Position numbers and translations under genes: made by a program. Positions 18,826 through 28,591 of a DNA stretch of 64,000 nt are shown here, piece by piece. Position 1 is the stretch's first letter. Each line of letters starts with the position of its first letter. The notes beneath the pieces are model-generated. The model was not told the origin of the DNA. It did not search any database and saw only the letters and a list, made by a program, of their open reading frames with translations. This DNA comes from Chroococcidiopsis thermalis PCC 7203 (GTDB lineage: Bacteria; Cyanobacteriota; Cyanobacteriia; Cyanobacteriales; Chroococcidiopsidaceae): assembly GCF_000317125.1 (NCBI RefSeq), contig NC_019695.1:1972336-2036335 (forward strand). Reading direction: 5' to 3'.

Positions 18826-18959
18826 GCGGTGTAGACGTATAGGTTATTGTTGCATTCAAAGGTTAAAAAACCTTTACTTAGATCTTTAGCGCAACTCACC
18901 GATCTCTTACAACACTTCTAGGCAGATCCATGAGCGATAGATGCCTAAGCGCACCACAA

Positions 18960-19139
18960 CTAGGATTCAGTATCTTCTTCCTCTTCTTCAGGATTGGGAT
19001 AGACAAACTTAGAGCGTCCGCTGAGAATAGACTTACCTAACGACAGGGCTTTTTGTGCTTCTATTGCAGCTTTTCCTCTCCAAGTAGCTCGGCGCTTATC
19101 TCTTTTAGACTTAGATGTTTTCTTCTTTGGAACAGCCAT
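18960..19139 (-). CDS. rpmF: 50S ribosomal protein L32
   Basis: 59-residue ORF. It begins [17 protein letters not shown], continues [20 protein letters not shown] and ends in an acidic tail [10 protein letters not shown], exactly the cyanobacterial L32 pattern. It lacks the zinc-ribbon cysteines of some bacterial L32 proteins, as usual in cyanobacteria and plastids. No strong Shine-Dalgarno. Confidence 0.96.
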   Translation of the reverse strand: MAVPKKKTSKSKRDKRRATWRGKAAIEAQKALSLGKSILSGRSKFVYPNPEEEEEDTES

Positions 19140-19197
19140 GACGACACAGACTTAATTTTTCACAACCTTTCCATTGTAAGCCAAATATTTATTGAGT

Positions 19198-19277
19198 GGT
19201 AATGGGTAATGGGTAGTTGGTAGTTGGTAGTTGGTCACTGCTCCCTGATAACTGATAACTGATAACTGATAACTGAC
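19198..19277. repeat. GGTAATG / GGTAGTT / GATAACT heptamer block
   Basis: Three heptamer families butted together: GGTAATG, then TTGGTAG, a short TCACTGC stretch, then GATAACT, ending at the stop codon of the Ser/Thr/Pro-rich gene. Confidence 0.7.
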
Positions 19278-19278
19278 C

Positions 19279-20211
19279 TCAAGGTTGTGTCGTCGGCGTA
19301 GTGGTTCCAAAAGGTGAGGTTGATGGAGTCAGGGGTTGACTGGGTGTGAGTCCCGAAGGAGTAGCAGGCGTTGCTGGAGTTATACCCGTGTTAGAAGATG
19401 AAGCAGGAGTTGTTGTAGACGGACTGGTTGATGTATCTGGTGATGAATCGGGAAATGCAGTTGGTTGGTTTGTCGGCGTGTTTGATGAATTGGGGGTTAT
19501 GGAATTGGGAGTTGTGTCTGGCAACGATTGAGGGACTAAACCCGTACCTGGTTGTGTTTGACTGCTAGGTGTATTGGTTGAGTTTGTCGTACCTGGCTGA
19601 CTAAAAGGAGTGGTGTTAGTAGGCTGTTCCGATGTAGATGGAATCAAGCGTCCTGGCTGGGAGAACGTTCCCTGTCCGCTACCTCTTGTGTTGCTAGAAT
19701 TCGAGTTGGCTGGCGTTCTCGATGAGGAGGGAGTTGGATTCGGAAACGATCTTCGAGGTGCGCTATCGGCATCGTTTGTTGCTACATCACGCTCGTCAAA
19801 TCGAAGTAGCGATCGCGCTTGGTCGAAATATTTAATTCCTTGCCGGGGATCGGGGTCAATTCCTTCAGTGCGATTTGCTGTCAGCGAAAGTATAGGTGCA
19901 ATTTGCCCGCGATCGCGGATAACTACCGTAACGGTGATATCTGTAGCTTGTCGATTGGTTGCTAAATTCTGTGTTGCTGCTGTTCTAGCCGCTGTTATAG
20001 CCCGACTGCGTAGTGCTTCGTAGGTTTCGTCGGGGCGACGGTCGAGTGTCACGTCAGTATTGACTGTTTGGGTGCGGGCAATTTGTGGTACTTGATGCTC
20101 TATTACCAGCCAGAAACTGCTTGCTAGCCCCAGGGAACTGAATGAAACAACAGCAATTTTAGTCGCTTTGGCTGCTAGATCCAACCATTGGTGAAAGAAG
20201 TATCTCCCCAT
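19279..20211 (-). CDS. Membrane-anchored Ser/Thr/Pro-rich protein
   Basis: 310 residues, not recognised. One N-terminal hydrophobic segment (IAVVSFSSLGLASSFWLVI, ~18-36) anchors it. Residues ~45-145 look globular (TVNTDVTLDRRPDETYEALRSRAITAARTAA, then a beta-rich VTVVIRDRG). Residues ~160-310 are a low-complexity Ser/Thr/Pro/Asn stretch, probably an extended cell-envelope linker. ATG start; the tail ends 2 bases from a heptamer block. The tail is not itself a nucleotide tandem repeat. Confidence 0.75.
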   Translation of the reverse strand: MGRYFFHQWLDLAAKATKIAVVSFSSLGLASSFWLVIEHQVPQIARTQTVNTDVTLDRRPDETYEALRSRAITAARTAATQNLATNRQATDITVTVVIRDRGQIAPILSLTANRTEGIDPDPRQGIKYFDQARSLLRFDERDVATNDADSAPRRSFPNPTPSSSRTPANSNSSNTRGSGQGTFSQPGRLIPSTSEQPTNTTPFSQPGTTNSTNTPSSQTQPGTGLVPQSLPDTTPNSITPNSSNTPTNQPTAFPDSSPDTSTSPSTTTPASSSNTGITPATPATPSGLTPSQPLTPSTSPFGTTTPTTQP

Positions 20212-20374
20212 AGTCGCTTAACACTTATAATTTGGTAATTATATTGAGCGCCGATAGCCGCGATCTCCATTCTTGTAGGTTGTTGCAGCTCAGCCTCAGT
20301 ATAACTCCATGTCAAGCGATCGTCACATCAGTCGTGGTGCGTGGGTAATTAGTGAAAAACACATAAATAACTAC

Positions 20375-20431
20375 TGGGCACTGGTCACTGATAACTGTTA
20401 ACTGATAACTGTTAATTGTCAACTGTTAACA
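20375..20431. repeat. GATAACT / GTTAACT heptamer block over a stop codon
   Basis: Heptamers of the ATAACTG/TTAACTG type continue across the stop codon (20426-20428, minus strand) of the Mo-nitrogenase C-terminal domain gene. Confidence 0.65.
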
Positions 20432-20809
20432 GTAAGGAGTTACGTCTTCACCACATTCGTCGGCTAGGTAGCATAAGGCGCGGAAACGCAAGCCTACAAC
20501 TTCTTCGTAAAGCGGGTTGAGCTTGCACATTGGTGGAATATGGAACAGCTTGCGACCGAATAGAACGACATCTCGCTCAAACGGACACTGGGAAGGAATA
20601 AGTTGACATAAGCGATGTGCTAACTGAGGATTGCGGACTTTGACGCTATCCAGCCAGCGACGTAGAGGTAACAACAAGTCTAATTTGCGCTGTTTGGGTT
20701 GCTGTAACGGACTAGCTGCAATGGGTATTTCTAGAGACTGTTGAGTTTGGTCGATCCAGATCCAACTGGCTAGGGCAATGTCTTGGGGTGTATATGGGGA
20801 AGCGTTCAT
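20426..20809 (-). CDS. Mo-dependent nitrogenase C-terminal-domain protein
   Basis: 127 residues matching the family named Mo-nitro_C (a domain named from cyanobacterial nitrogenase annotation). Diagnostic stretch NPQLAHRLCQLIPSQCPFERD (residues ~60-80), then FHIPPMCKLNPLYEEVVGLRFRALCYLADECGEDVT. Six cysteines lie in the second half. No nif genes are nearby, and the domain occurs widely in non-fixing cyanobacteria, so nitrogen fixation should not be inferred. GAGGAG before the ATG. Confidence 0.85.
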   Translation of the reverse strand: MNASPYTPQDIALASWIWIDQTQQSLEIPIAASPLQQPKQRKLDLLLPLRRWLDSVKVRNPQLAHRLCQLIPSQCPFERDVVLFGRKLFHIPPMCKLNPLYEEVVGLRFRALCYLADECGEDVTPYC

Positions 20810-21566
20810 GATTCACTCCTCGTACTGTATGAAGCAACTTGAGCTTGCTATAGAACACATACAATGTCTCAACGATCTTTACCGGAATAATGTTTCCTAA
20901 ATCAATTAAAAATTTTTGGAGGATTTTTTCTCAATTCAGGAACCTCTTTATCACTACCCCACGTTAACTAACGATTTGGCAGAATTGGTAGGTGAATAGA
21001 GAGATTTTTTTGAAATTTGACCTATATAAAACTTTAGTGAAGTTTAGCGAATTTGACTGGAAGTGCATGTAGAACAAACATTCAAGCGATGCACGAACCA
21101 CATCTATCTCGATTTTGTATTCAAAAGTACAAATTTATTATTTGTAGTTTCAAACACAATTTTTGTTCCACCTCTCTAATAGGAATCGCTTTGATTCTGC
21201 CTAAAATTCCTGCGCGATGTATGAGCAACAATACGGAAATTTTTAAAATAATAAAGAAATAATTAAAAGCAGCTTCCGTATATTTACCGATGTTTGACGA
21301 TTTGTCAAGCTAATTTCGTTAGATTTTCTTTATAGTTGATGGAGAGTTGAGGGTTGAGGGTTGATAGTTGACGGTTGTTGGTTGCTAAGTCACTCCAGAG
21401 CGATGTGACATGTCAGATCTCTACACCGATCGCTGGCAACATAAAATCCCCCAAAACTGCCTTTTAAAGGAGAATTGGGGGAATTTTGTGTGATGAGCTA
21501 TCTATTTCTATCTAGATAGGAACCCTATCTGTCACTGATAACTGATAACTGTTAACTAGTCACTGT
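20810..21566. other. 757-base gap between Mo-nitro_C gene and RNase J
   Basis: AT-rich with no convincing gene; an open frame at 21053-21262 has no Shine-Dalgarno or family resemblance. The 3' part is repeat-filled: GAGGGTT/GTTGGTT heptamers (about 21341-21393), a C5...G5 inverted repeat (21443-21486), and a GATAACT run (about 21532-21565) reaching the RNase J stop. The promoter for the Mo-nitro_C gene should lie near 20830-20950. Confidence 0.5.
21443..21486 (-). terminator. Inverted repeat after RNase J
   Basis: AAAATCCCCCA and TGGGGGAATTTT pair around an internal TCCTTTAAAAGG-like hairpin. On the minus strand it lies ~80 bases after the RNase J stop with an A/T-rich edge, consistent with a terminator. 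A related sequence type occurs at 15858-15931 and 61892-62011, so it may also be a dispersed element. Confidence 0.5.
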
Positions 21567-23336
21567 TCATGACGCGACTGGTGCCGCAGTAGTGCGTCGC
21601 CGTCTTCTACCGTCAGCTGCCTTGACAGGTTCTTCAGGGATAGGCATGAGTAGGGTGACAGTGGGTTGACATTGTAACTCGCGTCGAATTGCCCGTTGTA
21701 AGTCTTTTTCTAGCTGTACCTGCAATCCCGCCCAATCAATATCAACTTCTTGTCCGTCAAAAGATCGAGCAAAATCTGTCCAGCGATCGCTTAATATTTG
21801 CTCGATCTGTTCTTGTACCCACTTTTGCAGCAAATCGCGGTTAATCGTGGTGACTACGCCCCGTAGGTGAATGTCCGGCTTAGTCATTAACTTCCCATTC
21901 CAATCGATCGCAGCAGCGATGGTAACGATGCCATCTGCTGCCATTTGCTGGCGTTCTTGCAAGACTTTACCGCTGACAATACCAGAACCAGAGGTATCGA
22001 CTAGTTCGATCCCCGCCGGCACTTTCCCAACTACCTTAATTTCCTCTGTTGATAGTCCTACTACGTCACCATTTTGGATGATGACCATATTCTCAGCCGG
22101 AATTCCCATGCTTTGGGCTGTTTGAGAATGCTTCACTAGCATCCGATGTTCGCCATGCACGGGTAAGAAAAACTTGGGACGAGTTAAGGCAATCATTAAT
22201 TTTTGGTCTTCTTGGCAACCATGTCCAGAAACGTGAATGCCCTGTTCCCGACCGTAGATAACTTTAGCACCCTGCATCATCAAGCGATCGATCGTGTTGA
22301 CTACGGCGATCGTATTACCTGGGATCGGGTTTGCTGAAAATACGACTGTATCTCCCTCGCGAATTTTGAGATGGGGATGTGCGCCGCGAGAAATTCTCGT
22401 CATGGCTGACATCGGTTCGCCTTGAGAACCAGTGGTGAGAATCAAAACATTTTCATCGGGAAGTTGGCGAATGGCGTGTAGCGGCTGCAACAGGTTATCT
22501 GGACATTTGATGTAGCCTAGATTTCGAGCATGAGCAATGACGTTTAACATCGATCGCCCGACAACTGAAACAACGCGATTGTGTTTTTGCGCCAATTCCA
22601 GAATCATGTTGATCCGGTGTACGGAGGAAGCAAAGGTGGTGACGAGGACTCTGCCCTTAGCTTGCATAAAAATACGGTCTAAGTTGGGATAGACCGATCG
22701 TTCTGAAGGTGTATGTCCTGGAACTTCGGAATTAGTAGAATCACTGATTAGGCACAATACGCCTTTTTCTCCATGTTCTGCCAGCCGTTGAATGTCGTAA
22801 TGCTCGCCATCAACTGGAGTATGGTCGAATTTAAAATCCCCCGTGTGGATAATTACGCCAAGGGGGGTGTGAATGGCGACGGTGAAGCTATCAGCGATTG
22901 AGTGGGTGTTGCGGATAAATTCAACAATAAAAGAGGAACCAATACGGACGAGTTCGCGGGGACGTACCGATCTTAACTCCGTGCGATCGCGGACTCCTGC
23001 TTCTTCTAGTTTCCCCTCTAGCATTGCCATTGCCAAGCGGGGACCGTAAATTACCGGAATATCAAATTGCTTTAAATGAAAGGCAATGCCACCAATATGA
23101 TCTTCATGACCGTGGGTGACGATCATGCCCTTAATCTTATGCCGATTTTCACGTAAGTACGTGACATCTGGCAGAACGATGTTTACCCCGTGCATTTCGT
23201 CGGTAGGAAATGCCAACCCTGCATCGAGGAGAAAAATTTCATCGTTGTATTCAAAAACGCAAGTGTTTTTGCCAATTTCGTGTAAACCGCCAAGGGGAAT
23301 AATTTTGACGGCGGCTGTCGTTCCGTTGTTACTCAT
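21567..23336 (-). CDS. rnj: Ribonuclease J
   Basis: 589-residue metallo-beta-lactamase/beta-CASP RNase with 5'-3' exo- and endonuclease activity in RNA turnover. Metal-binding HGHEDH at residues 75-80, D38 region (FLLDAGLAF), HTGDFKFD, then the beta-CASP and C-terminal domains; the C-terminus ends in a short basic Arg-rich tail (GRRRRRTT). Lies upstream of nothing on its strand except dapA and asd, the conserved rnj-dapA-asd group of cyanobacteria; a 187-base gap separates it from dapA. Confidence 0.96.
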   Translation of the reverse strand: MSNNGTTAAVKIIPLGGLHEIGKNTCVFEYNDEIFLLDAGLAFPTDEMHGVNIVLPDVTYLRENRHKIKGMIVTHGHEDHIGGIAFHLKQFDIPVIYGPRLAMAMLEGKLEEAGVRDRTELRSVRPRELVRIGSSFIVEFIRNTHSIADSFTVAIHTPLGVIIHTGDFKFDHTPVDGEHYDIQRLAEHGEKGVLCLISDSTNSEVPGHTPSERSVYPNLDRIFMQAKGRVLVTTFASSVHRINMILELAQKHNRVVSVVGRSMLNVIAHARNLGYIKCPDNLLQPLHAIRQLPDENVLILTTGSQGEPMSAMTRISRGAHPHLKIREGDTVVFSANPIPGNTIAVVNTIDRLMMQGAKVIYGREQGIHVSGHGCQEDQKLMIALTRPKFFLPVHGEHRMLVKHSQTAQSMGIPAENMVIIQNGDVVGLSTEEIKVVGKVPAGIELVDTSGSGIVSGKVLQERQQMAADGIVTIAAAIDWNGKLMTKPDIHLRGVVTTINRDLLQKWVQEQIEQILSDRWTDFARSFDGQEVDIDWAGLQVQLEKDLQRAIRRELQCQPTVTLLMPIPEEPVKAADGRRRRRTTAAPVAS

Positions 23337-23523
23337 TTGTATCCTTAATCTACAGTTGTTTTTTTAGATTCACGTTTGTTGTTTGAGTTAGATAAAACAA
23401 AGTCAGGTGGTTTTGCGATAGATAAAAGTTGTCATTAAGGGCAATTATTTTCAATCCGAGCGATCGCGATAACGACTTGGAAGTATCTTGCACGAATTAT
23501 TCAGTTGTCTGAAAGCTCTATAC

Positions 23524-24408
23524 CTATATCAGGTTTAACTCTGCTAGTACTGGCTTGAGTTTCTGTGCTAATCCATTTTGGTCGTCTTCTAACGGTAGAC
23601 GAGTTGAACCTACATCCCAGCCTTGAAGTCTGAGGGCTGCTTTTACGGGAATGGGATTTGTTGACAGGAACAGACTTTTGAATAGAGGGAGTAGTTGGAG
23701 GTGAATTTGAGTTGCCGTTTGAACTTGTCCTGCGGCAAAGGCTTGAATCATTTGTTGTAGCTGCTTGCCAACTAAATGACTTGCCACGCTAATGACACCA
23801 TATCCACCGATCGCCAGTAAAGGTAATGTGAGGGAATCGTCACCAGAGTAGATTTTAAATTCTGGCGGTGTCATGCGACTAATTTCACTAGCTTGGTCGA
23901 GGCTACCCGTCGCTTCTTTAATTCCAACAATGTTACCTATTGCTGACAACCGAGCCACTGTTTGCGGCAAGAGATTTTGACCCGTGCGACCGGGAATATT
24001 ATATAACACCATTGGCAGATCGGGACATGCTTGTGCGATCGCCTGAAAATGGCTAAATAACCCTGCTTGTGGAGGCTTATTATAGTAGGGGACTACTTGT
24101 AAAGAACCATGTACTCCTATTTTAGCTGCTTTTTGGGTAGCCGCGATCGCTTCTTGAGTAGAATTAGAACCCGTTCCCGCAATGACTAGCGCCTTACCTG
24201 CAACAGCTTTAATTACGACTTGGAATAGCTGGTACTCTTCGTCCCAACTCAAAGTGGGAGACTCTCCTGTCGTACCACAAACCACCAAAGCGTCACTTCC
24301 TTGTGTCACCAAATGCGCTGCTAGTTGCTCCGCAACTGCATAATTTACGCTACCGTCTGCTTGAAATGGCGTGACCATTGCGGTCACCACTCTGCCAAAA
24401 TCTACCAC
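23524..24408 (-). CDS. dapA: 4-hydroxy-tetrahydrodipicolinate synthase
   Basis: 294-residue TIM-barrel enzyme that condenses pyruvate with aspartate semialdehyde, the first committed step of lysine and diaminopimelate synthesis. Schiff-base K164 in VGIKEATG, Y136 in LYNIPGR and the CGTTGES motif (44-50) are intact. GTG start supported by AGGAG six bases upstream. Lies 88 bases after asd, which supplies its substrate, so an asd-dapA operon is likely. Confidence 0.97.
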   Translation of the reverse strand: MVDFGRVVTAMVTPFQADGSVNYAVAEQLAAHLVTQGSDALVVCGTTGESPTLSWDEEYQLFQVVIKAVAGKALVIAGTGSNSTQEAIAATQKAAKIGVHGSLQVVPYYNKPPQAGLFSHFQAIAQACPDLPMVLYNIPGRTGQNLLPQTVARLSAIGNIVGIKEATGSLDQASEISRMTPPEFKIYSGDDSLTLPLLAIGGYGVISVASHLVGKQLQQMIQAFAAGQVQTATQIHLQLLPLFKSLFLSTNPIPVKAALRLQGWDVGSTRLPLEDDQNGLAQKLKPVLAELNLI

Positions 24409-24496
24409 GCTTGACTCCTAATTTTTAGCTGTCGGCATTCTTTGCCAAAGCGCTCAGCTGTAAGAACTGTAAAAAATCTGCTTGCACTCAACCTGC

Positions 24497-25537
24497 CTAC
24501 ACTGCTGCTACTTCGGAGGGCTGAAGTAAGTTTTTGGCTACCAATAATTCTGCAATTTGCACGGCATTTAATGCCGCACCTTTACGGATTTGGTCGCCAC
24601 ACAGCCATAGTTCTAAGCCTCGGGGATGGGAAATGTCTTGGCGAATGCGACCTACGAGTACTTCATCGCGACCGGAGGCATCAATGGGCATGGGAAAATA
24701 GTTAGCAGCGAAGTCTTCGACTACACGCACGCCAGGAGCTTGTGACAAAATTTCCTTTGCTTCGGCGACGCTTAAACACTGCTCGAATTCTAGATTAATC
24801 GCTTCTGAATGCGCTCTGAGTACGGGAACCCGCACGCAGGTTGCCGTAATTTGCAACTGAGGTTCGGCAAAAATCTTGCGGGTTTCGTTCACCATTTTCA
24901 TTTCTTCCTCACAGTACCCTTGGTCATTGAGCGGAGTGTTGTGAGGGAAGAGATTAAACGCCAGAGGGTAGGGAAAGATCTCAGTTATGGGGGTGTTGCC
25001 TGCTAAAATCGCTTGAGCTTGAGCTTTAACTTCTTCCATTGCCCTAGCACCAGCACCGCTCGCTGATTGATAGGTCGCGGCAACAATCCGTTTTACTGGA
25101 CTGACTTGATGGAGGGGATAAACAGCAACGTTCATCAAAATGGTGGTGCAGTTGGGATTGGCAATAATCCCTTTGTGGGTAGCTGCTACTTGGGGATTCA
25201 CTTCTGGAACGACGAGGGGAACGTCTGGGTGCATCCGAAAGGCGCTGGAGTTGTCGATAAAAACAGCCCCTGCTGCTACGGCTTTGGTAGCATATGCCTT
25301 AGAAGTGGAACCACCAGCTGATGCTAGGACAATATCTATGTCGTCGAAGGAGCGATCGCTTACTGGCTCTACCGGAATATTTTCTCCTGCAAATGTCACG
25401 ATCGTACCAGCACTACGAGGCGATGCGAGTAGCCGCAATTGGGCGACAGGAAAGTGGCGTTCTTCTAGTAAACTTAGTAATTCTGTCCCAACAGCTCCCG
25501 TTGCCCCCAAGATGGCAACTGAATAGGATTTGCTCAA
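24497..25537 (-). CDS. asd: Aspartate-semialdehyde dehydrogenase
   Basis: 346 residues. Reduces aspartyl phosphate to the semialdehyde with NADPH, feeding lysine, methionine and threonine. Rossmann GATGAVG (11-17), catalytic C130 in ANPNCTT, and RVPVLRAHS near 250. TTG start: AGGAGG lies eight bases upstream and the encoded MSKSYSVAILGATG is family-like. Divergent from tig across 645 bases. Confidence 0.97.
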   Translation of the reverse strand: MSKSYSVAILGATGAVGTELLSLLEERHFPVAQLRLLASPRSAGTIVTFAGENIPVEPVSDRSFDDIDIVLASAGGSTSKAYATKAVAAGAVFIDNSSAFRMHPDVPLVVPEVNPQVAATHKGIIANPNCTTILMNVAVYPLHQVSPVKRIVAATYQSASGAGARAMEEVKAQAQAILAGNTPITEIFPYPLAFNLFPHNTPLNDQGYCEEEMKMVNETRKIFAEPQLQITATCVRVPVLRAHSEAINLEFEQCLSVAEAKEILSQAPGVRVVEDFAANYFPMPIDASGRDEVLVGRIRQDISHPRGLELWLCGDQIRKGAALNAVQIAELLVAKNLLQPSEVAAV

Positions 25538-26182
25538 AATTTCTGCCTCCTAATATTGCAATAAACTGAAACGAGTTTTTTTAAAAGTTTGGGGTTATAC
25601 TTTAAAATTTTAAAAAATTCAAATTAGCCTTGGCGATCGCGACCCATTAGCGTTTGGATTCAATGATGATGAACTTAATAATTGTGTTGTTAGAACGAAA
25701 AAGATAAAAAGTCTATCTATAGATTTAAGGATTCACTATTCTGCCTCTTGTCTGCCGTTTTCTATCTCCCTACTTAAGTAATTTTAACAATTCAGTTAAC
25801 CTTCGGCTTTCGCCGATCGCTGGCGGCTTGGGGCGGATGGTCGCAAAAAGTTCCAATGATTTTAACAATTATCATCACATATAAGCTGGCATATTATCAG
25901 AAAATTGAGGAGAATGCATTCAGTTCATAACAGGTGTTCCAGCAGTATAGTCTATAGATGACTAGTTACGTCTAGCAACTAGACCTCAAAGCAGTTATTT
26001 GTCCGAGCAAGTCGAGAGCCAAGCAAACAGAAAAGCTAAAACGCTTTAGAAGTCGTCCTCCCTCAAGGCAAGCAATGTCGGTCACAGCCGCTAATTTATG
26101 GCATTAGGCGATCGGAGTAGGACTAGTGCTAGTGTGGTACTTCAGCAGGTAAAAAACAATCAGTTACATATCTTCTATCAAA
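25538..26182. promoter_or_regulatory. Divergent asd / tig promoter region
   Basis: 645 bases without a gene, free of heptamer blocks unlike most gaps. It must carry promoters for both asd and tig. Near 25962-25982 a dyad CTAGTT...AACTAG is seen, and 25797-25838 is GC-rich with repeated CGG triplets (CGGCTTTCGCCG, GGCGGCTT). The last 150 bases may be a long tig leader. No operator could be identified with confidence. Confidence 0.5.
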
Positions 26183-27613
26183 ATGAAAGTCACCCAGGAA
26201 AAGCTTCCCGCCAGTCAAATTGGTCTGGAAATAGAAATTCCCGCCGACAAGTCTCAACAGAGTTACGAGCAGGTAATTCAAAACTTCACCCGCGCCGCCA
26301 ACATTCCTGGGTTCCGTAAAGGTAAAGTGCCGCGCCAAATCTTATTGCAACGGCTAGGGACAACGCGGATCAAGGCAGCAGCGTTAGAAGAGTTAATTCA
26401 AAGTGGCATTACGGAAGCCATTAAGCAAGCAGAAATAGAAGCGATCGGTCAACCTCAGTTGCGTTCCTCTTTTGAGGATTTAATTGGTGCGTTCGAGCCA
26501 GGAAAACCCTTGACATTCTCCGCTGCGGTGGATGTACTGCCGGAAATTGAGCTGAAGCAGTACAGCGGCTTACAAGTTAAGGCAGAAGAAGTCAAGTATG
26601 ACCCAGAAAAGGTAGAAAAAGTTTTAGAAGAAAATCGTCAGGAACGAGCTACCTTAATTCCTGTAGAAGGGCGGGCGGCGCAAATGGGAGATGTAGTCAT
26701 TATAGACTTCAAGGGCTATCTCGTACCGGAGGCAGAAGGCGAAGAACCACAGGAGATCGAAGGAGCCTCAGCCACGGATTTTGAAACAGAGCTATCGCCA
26801 GGAAGATTTATTGAAGGCTTTGTAGATGGCATTGTCGGTATGAGTCCAGGGGAAACAAAGGAAATATCGGCGCAGTTTCCCGAAGGATATCCTCAGCAAG
26901 AAATAGCAGGCAAGCCAGCAAAGTTTACGGTAACCGTGAAAGAGTTAAAAGAGAAAGAGTTGCCGGAGCTGAATGACGATTTTGCTCAAGAAATTAGTGA
27001 ATTTGAGACTTTAGCAGAACTGCGCTCGACGCTAGAAACTCGGTTTCGCGAAGAAGCAGAAAAGAAAACTAAGACAAATAAGCAACAGGCATTGTTGGAC
27101 GATCTGATCGAGCATCTAGAAGCCGATTTACCGGAGACGATGATCGAGCAAGAAGTCGATTCGGTGTTGACGCAAACGGCGATGCAGCTCCAAAGACAAG
27201 GAATTGATGTCAAGAAACTGTTTACTAAAGATACAGTGCCGCAGCTAAGACAGCGATCGCGTCCAGAAGCGATCGATCGATTGAAGCGATCGTTAGCTCT
27301 ACAGGAAGTCGCGAAAAAAGAATCGATTGAAGTCGAGCCAGCTGCCGTGGAAGCACGGGTCAAAGAGCTAATGGCTGAATACTCCGGTCAAGATATCGAT
27401 CGAGACAGGCTCAAAGAAGTCGTCCAAGAAGAACTGCTAACAGACAAGATTTTTGTTTGGCTAGAAGAACATTCCGCGATCGAACTCGTACCAGAAGGTT
27501 CTTTACAGGACGATGAAGAGGATGAAATTGATGATGCGGAAATTATAGAAGAATCGACCCAGCCAGAAGCGTCAGAAGCGACTATAACAGTAGAAGCAAC
27601 TGAAGCTGAGTGA
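26183..27613 (+). CDS. tig: Trigger factor
   Basis: 476-residue ribosome-associated chaperone and prolyl isomerase. N-terminal ribosome-binding domain with GFRKGKVPRQ (45-54), FKBP-type domain ~165-250 (MGDVVIIDFKGYLVP), C-terminal helical arms, and an acidic tail (EDEIDDAEIIEESTQ) of a kind common in cyanobacteria. First gene of tig-clpP-clpX. No Shine-Dalgarno visible before the ATG. Confidence 0.97.
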   Translation: MKVTQEKLPASQIGLEIEIPADKSQQSYEQVIQNFTRAANIPGFRKGKVPRQILLQRLGTTRIKAAALEELIQSGITEAIKQAEIEAIGQPQLRSSFEDLIGAFEPGKPLTFSAAVDVLPEIELKQYSGLQVKAEEVKYDPEKVEKVLEENRQERATLIPVEGRAAQMGDVVIIDFKGYLVPEAEGEEPQEIEGASATDFETELSPGRFIEGFVDGIVGMSPGETKEISAQFPEGYPQQEIAGKPAKFTVTVKELKEKELPELNDDFAQEISEFETLAELRSTLETRFREEAEKKTKTNKQQALLDDLIEHLEADLPETMIEQEVDSVLTQTAMQLQRQGIDVKKLFTKDTVPQLRQRSRPEAIDRLKRSLALQEVAKKESIEVEPAAVEARVKELMAEYSGQDIDRDRLKEVVQEELLTDKIFVWLEEHSAIELVPEGSLQDDEEDEIDDAEIIEESTQPEASEATITVEATEAE

Positions 27614-27882
27614 TTGGGAAGTCGGGAGTCGGGAAGCGGGTGGAGGCGGAGGTATCCTCCGCATCGGAGCCGCGTAGTCGGGAGTGGAATGTAAGAAAAT
27701 TTTGACTTTTGACTTTTGATTTTTAACTTTTCCCTTACCCCTTACCCCTTACCCCTTACTCCTAACCCCTAGTTCATGAGGCATAATAGTCAACAGATAG
27801 CAAAGCCACTGGTGAAAAGTGCGATCGCCTTCAGCGCCAGTTAAATCCACTGCATCTGGCTCTACTTCTGGAACAATTATCT
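27614..27882. repeat. Repeat-rich tig-clpP spacer
   Basis: Starts with GTCGGGA heptamers, then a 12-base inverted repeat (GCGGAGGTATCCTCCGC, 27650-27662), then TTTTGAC heptamers (27698-27730) and CCCCTTA heptamers (27731-27770). The last ~110 bases before clpP are repeat-free and may contain its promoter. Confidence 0.6.
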
Positions 27883-28581
27883 ATGCTTGTATCTCAGTCC
27901 TCATACTATCCACTCATTAGCAGCCACAAACATCTAGAGCTAAACTCTATGATGGCTCCTAGCAACATCGTGCCAATGGTAGTGGAGCAATCAGGCATGG
28001 GAGAACGTGCCTTTGATATTTACTCTAGATTGCTCAGAGAGCGGATTGTTTTTTTGGGCACTCCAGTCGATGATGCTGTTGCTGATTCGATCGTGGCTCA
28101 GTTGTTATTCTTAGAAGCTGAAGACCCAGAAAAAGATATCCATCTTTACATTAATTCTCCAGGCGGCTCTGTTACGGCTGGTATGGCGATTTATGACACA
28201 ATGCAGCAGATTCGCTCTGATGTTGCTACTATTTGTTTTGGATTAGCAGCTAGTATGGGAGCGTTTTTGCTCGCAGCCGGAGCAGCCGGAAAACGGATGT
28301 CTCTACCCAGCGCGCGAATCATGATCCATCAACCCCTCGGTGGCGCTCAAGGACAAGCAGTTGACATTGAGATCCAAGCCAAAGAGATCCTCTACCACAA
28401 GCGGCGATTAAATGAAATCCTCGCCTACCACACAGGTAAACCCTTGGAGAGAATCGAAGCCGATACGGAACGCGACTTTTTCATGTCGGCAGCAGAGGCA
28501 AAAGATTACGGGTTGATCGACCAAACGATCTCTAAGCAAAATCTCCCCAAAGCGGGCGAAGCAGTCACATCAGTGAAGTAA
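27883..28581 (+). CDS. clpP: ATP-dependent Clp protease proteolytic subunit
   Basis: 232-residue serine protease subunit. Catalytic triad S124 (GLAASMGAF), H149 (IMIHQPLGG) and D198 (TERDFFMS), all with normal spacing. Directly followed by clpX (10-base gap), with which it forms the ClpXP degradation machine. The N-terminus is about 20-30 residues longer than the mature core; ATG 27949 is an alternative start, and a processed leader is also possible. Confidence 0.96.
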   Translation: MLVSQSSYYPLISSHKHLELNSMMAPSNIVPMVVEQSGMGERAFDIYSRLLRERIVFLGTPVDDAVADSIVAQLLFLEAEDPEKDIHLYINSPGGSVTAGMAIYDTMQQIRSDVATICFGLAASMGAFLLAAGAAGKRMSLPSARIMIHQPLGGAQGQAVDIEIQAKEILYHKRRLNEILAYHTGKPLERIEADTERDFFMSAAEAKDYGLIDQTISKQNLPKAGEAVTSVK

Positions 28582-28591
28582 GAGGCTTCTT

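Noticed and set aside
20426-20809. Evidence of nitrogen fixation
   Set aside because: The Mo-nitro_C domain occurs in non-fixing cyanobacteria; no nif gene is in the window.
21053-21262. 69-codon frame in the gap before RNase J
   Set aside because: No Shine-Dalgarno, no recognised family, surrounded by non-coding AT-rich sequence.
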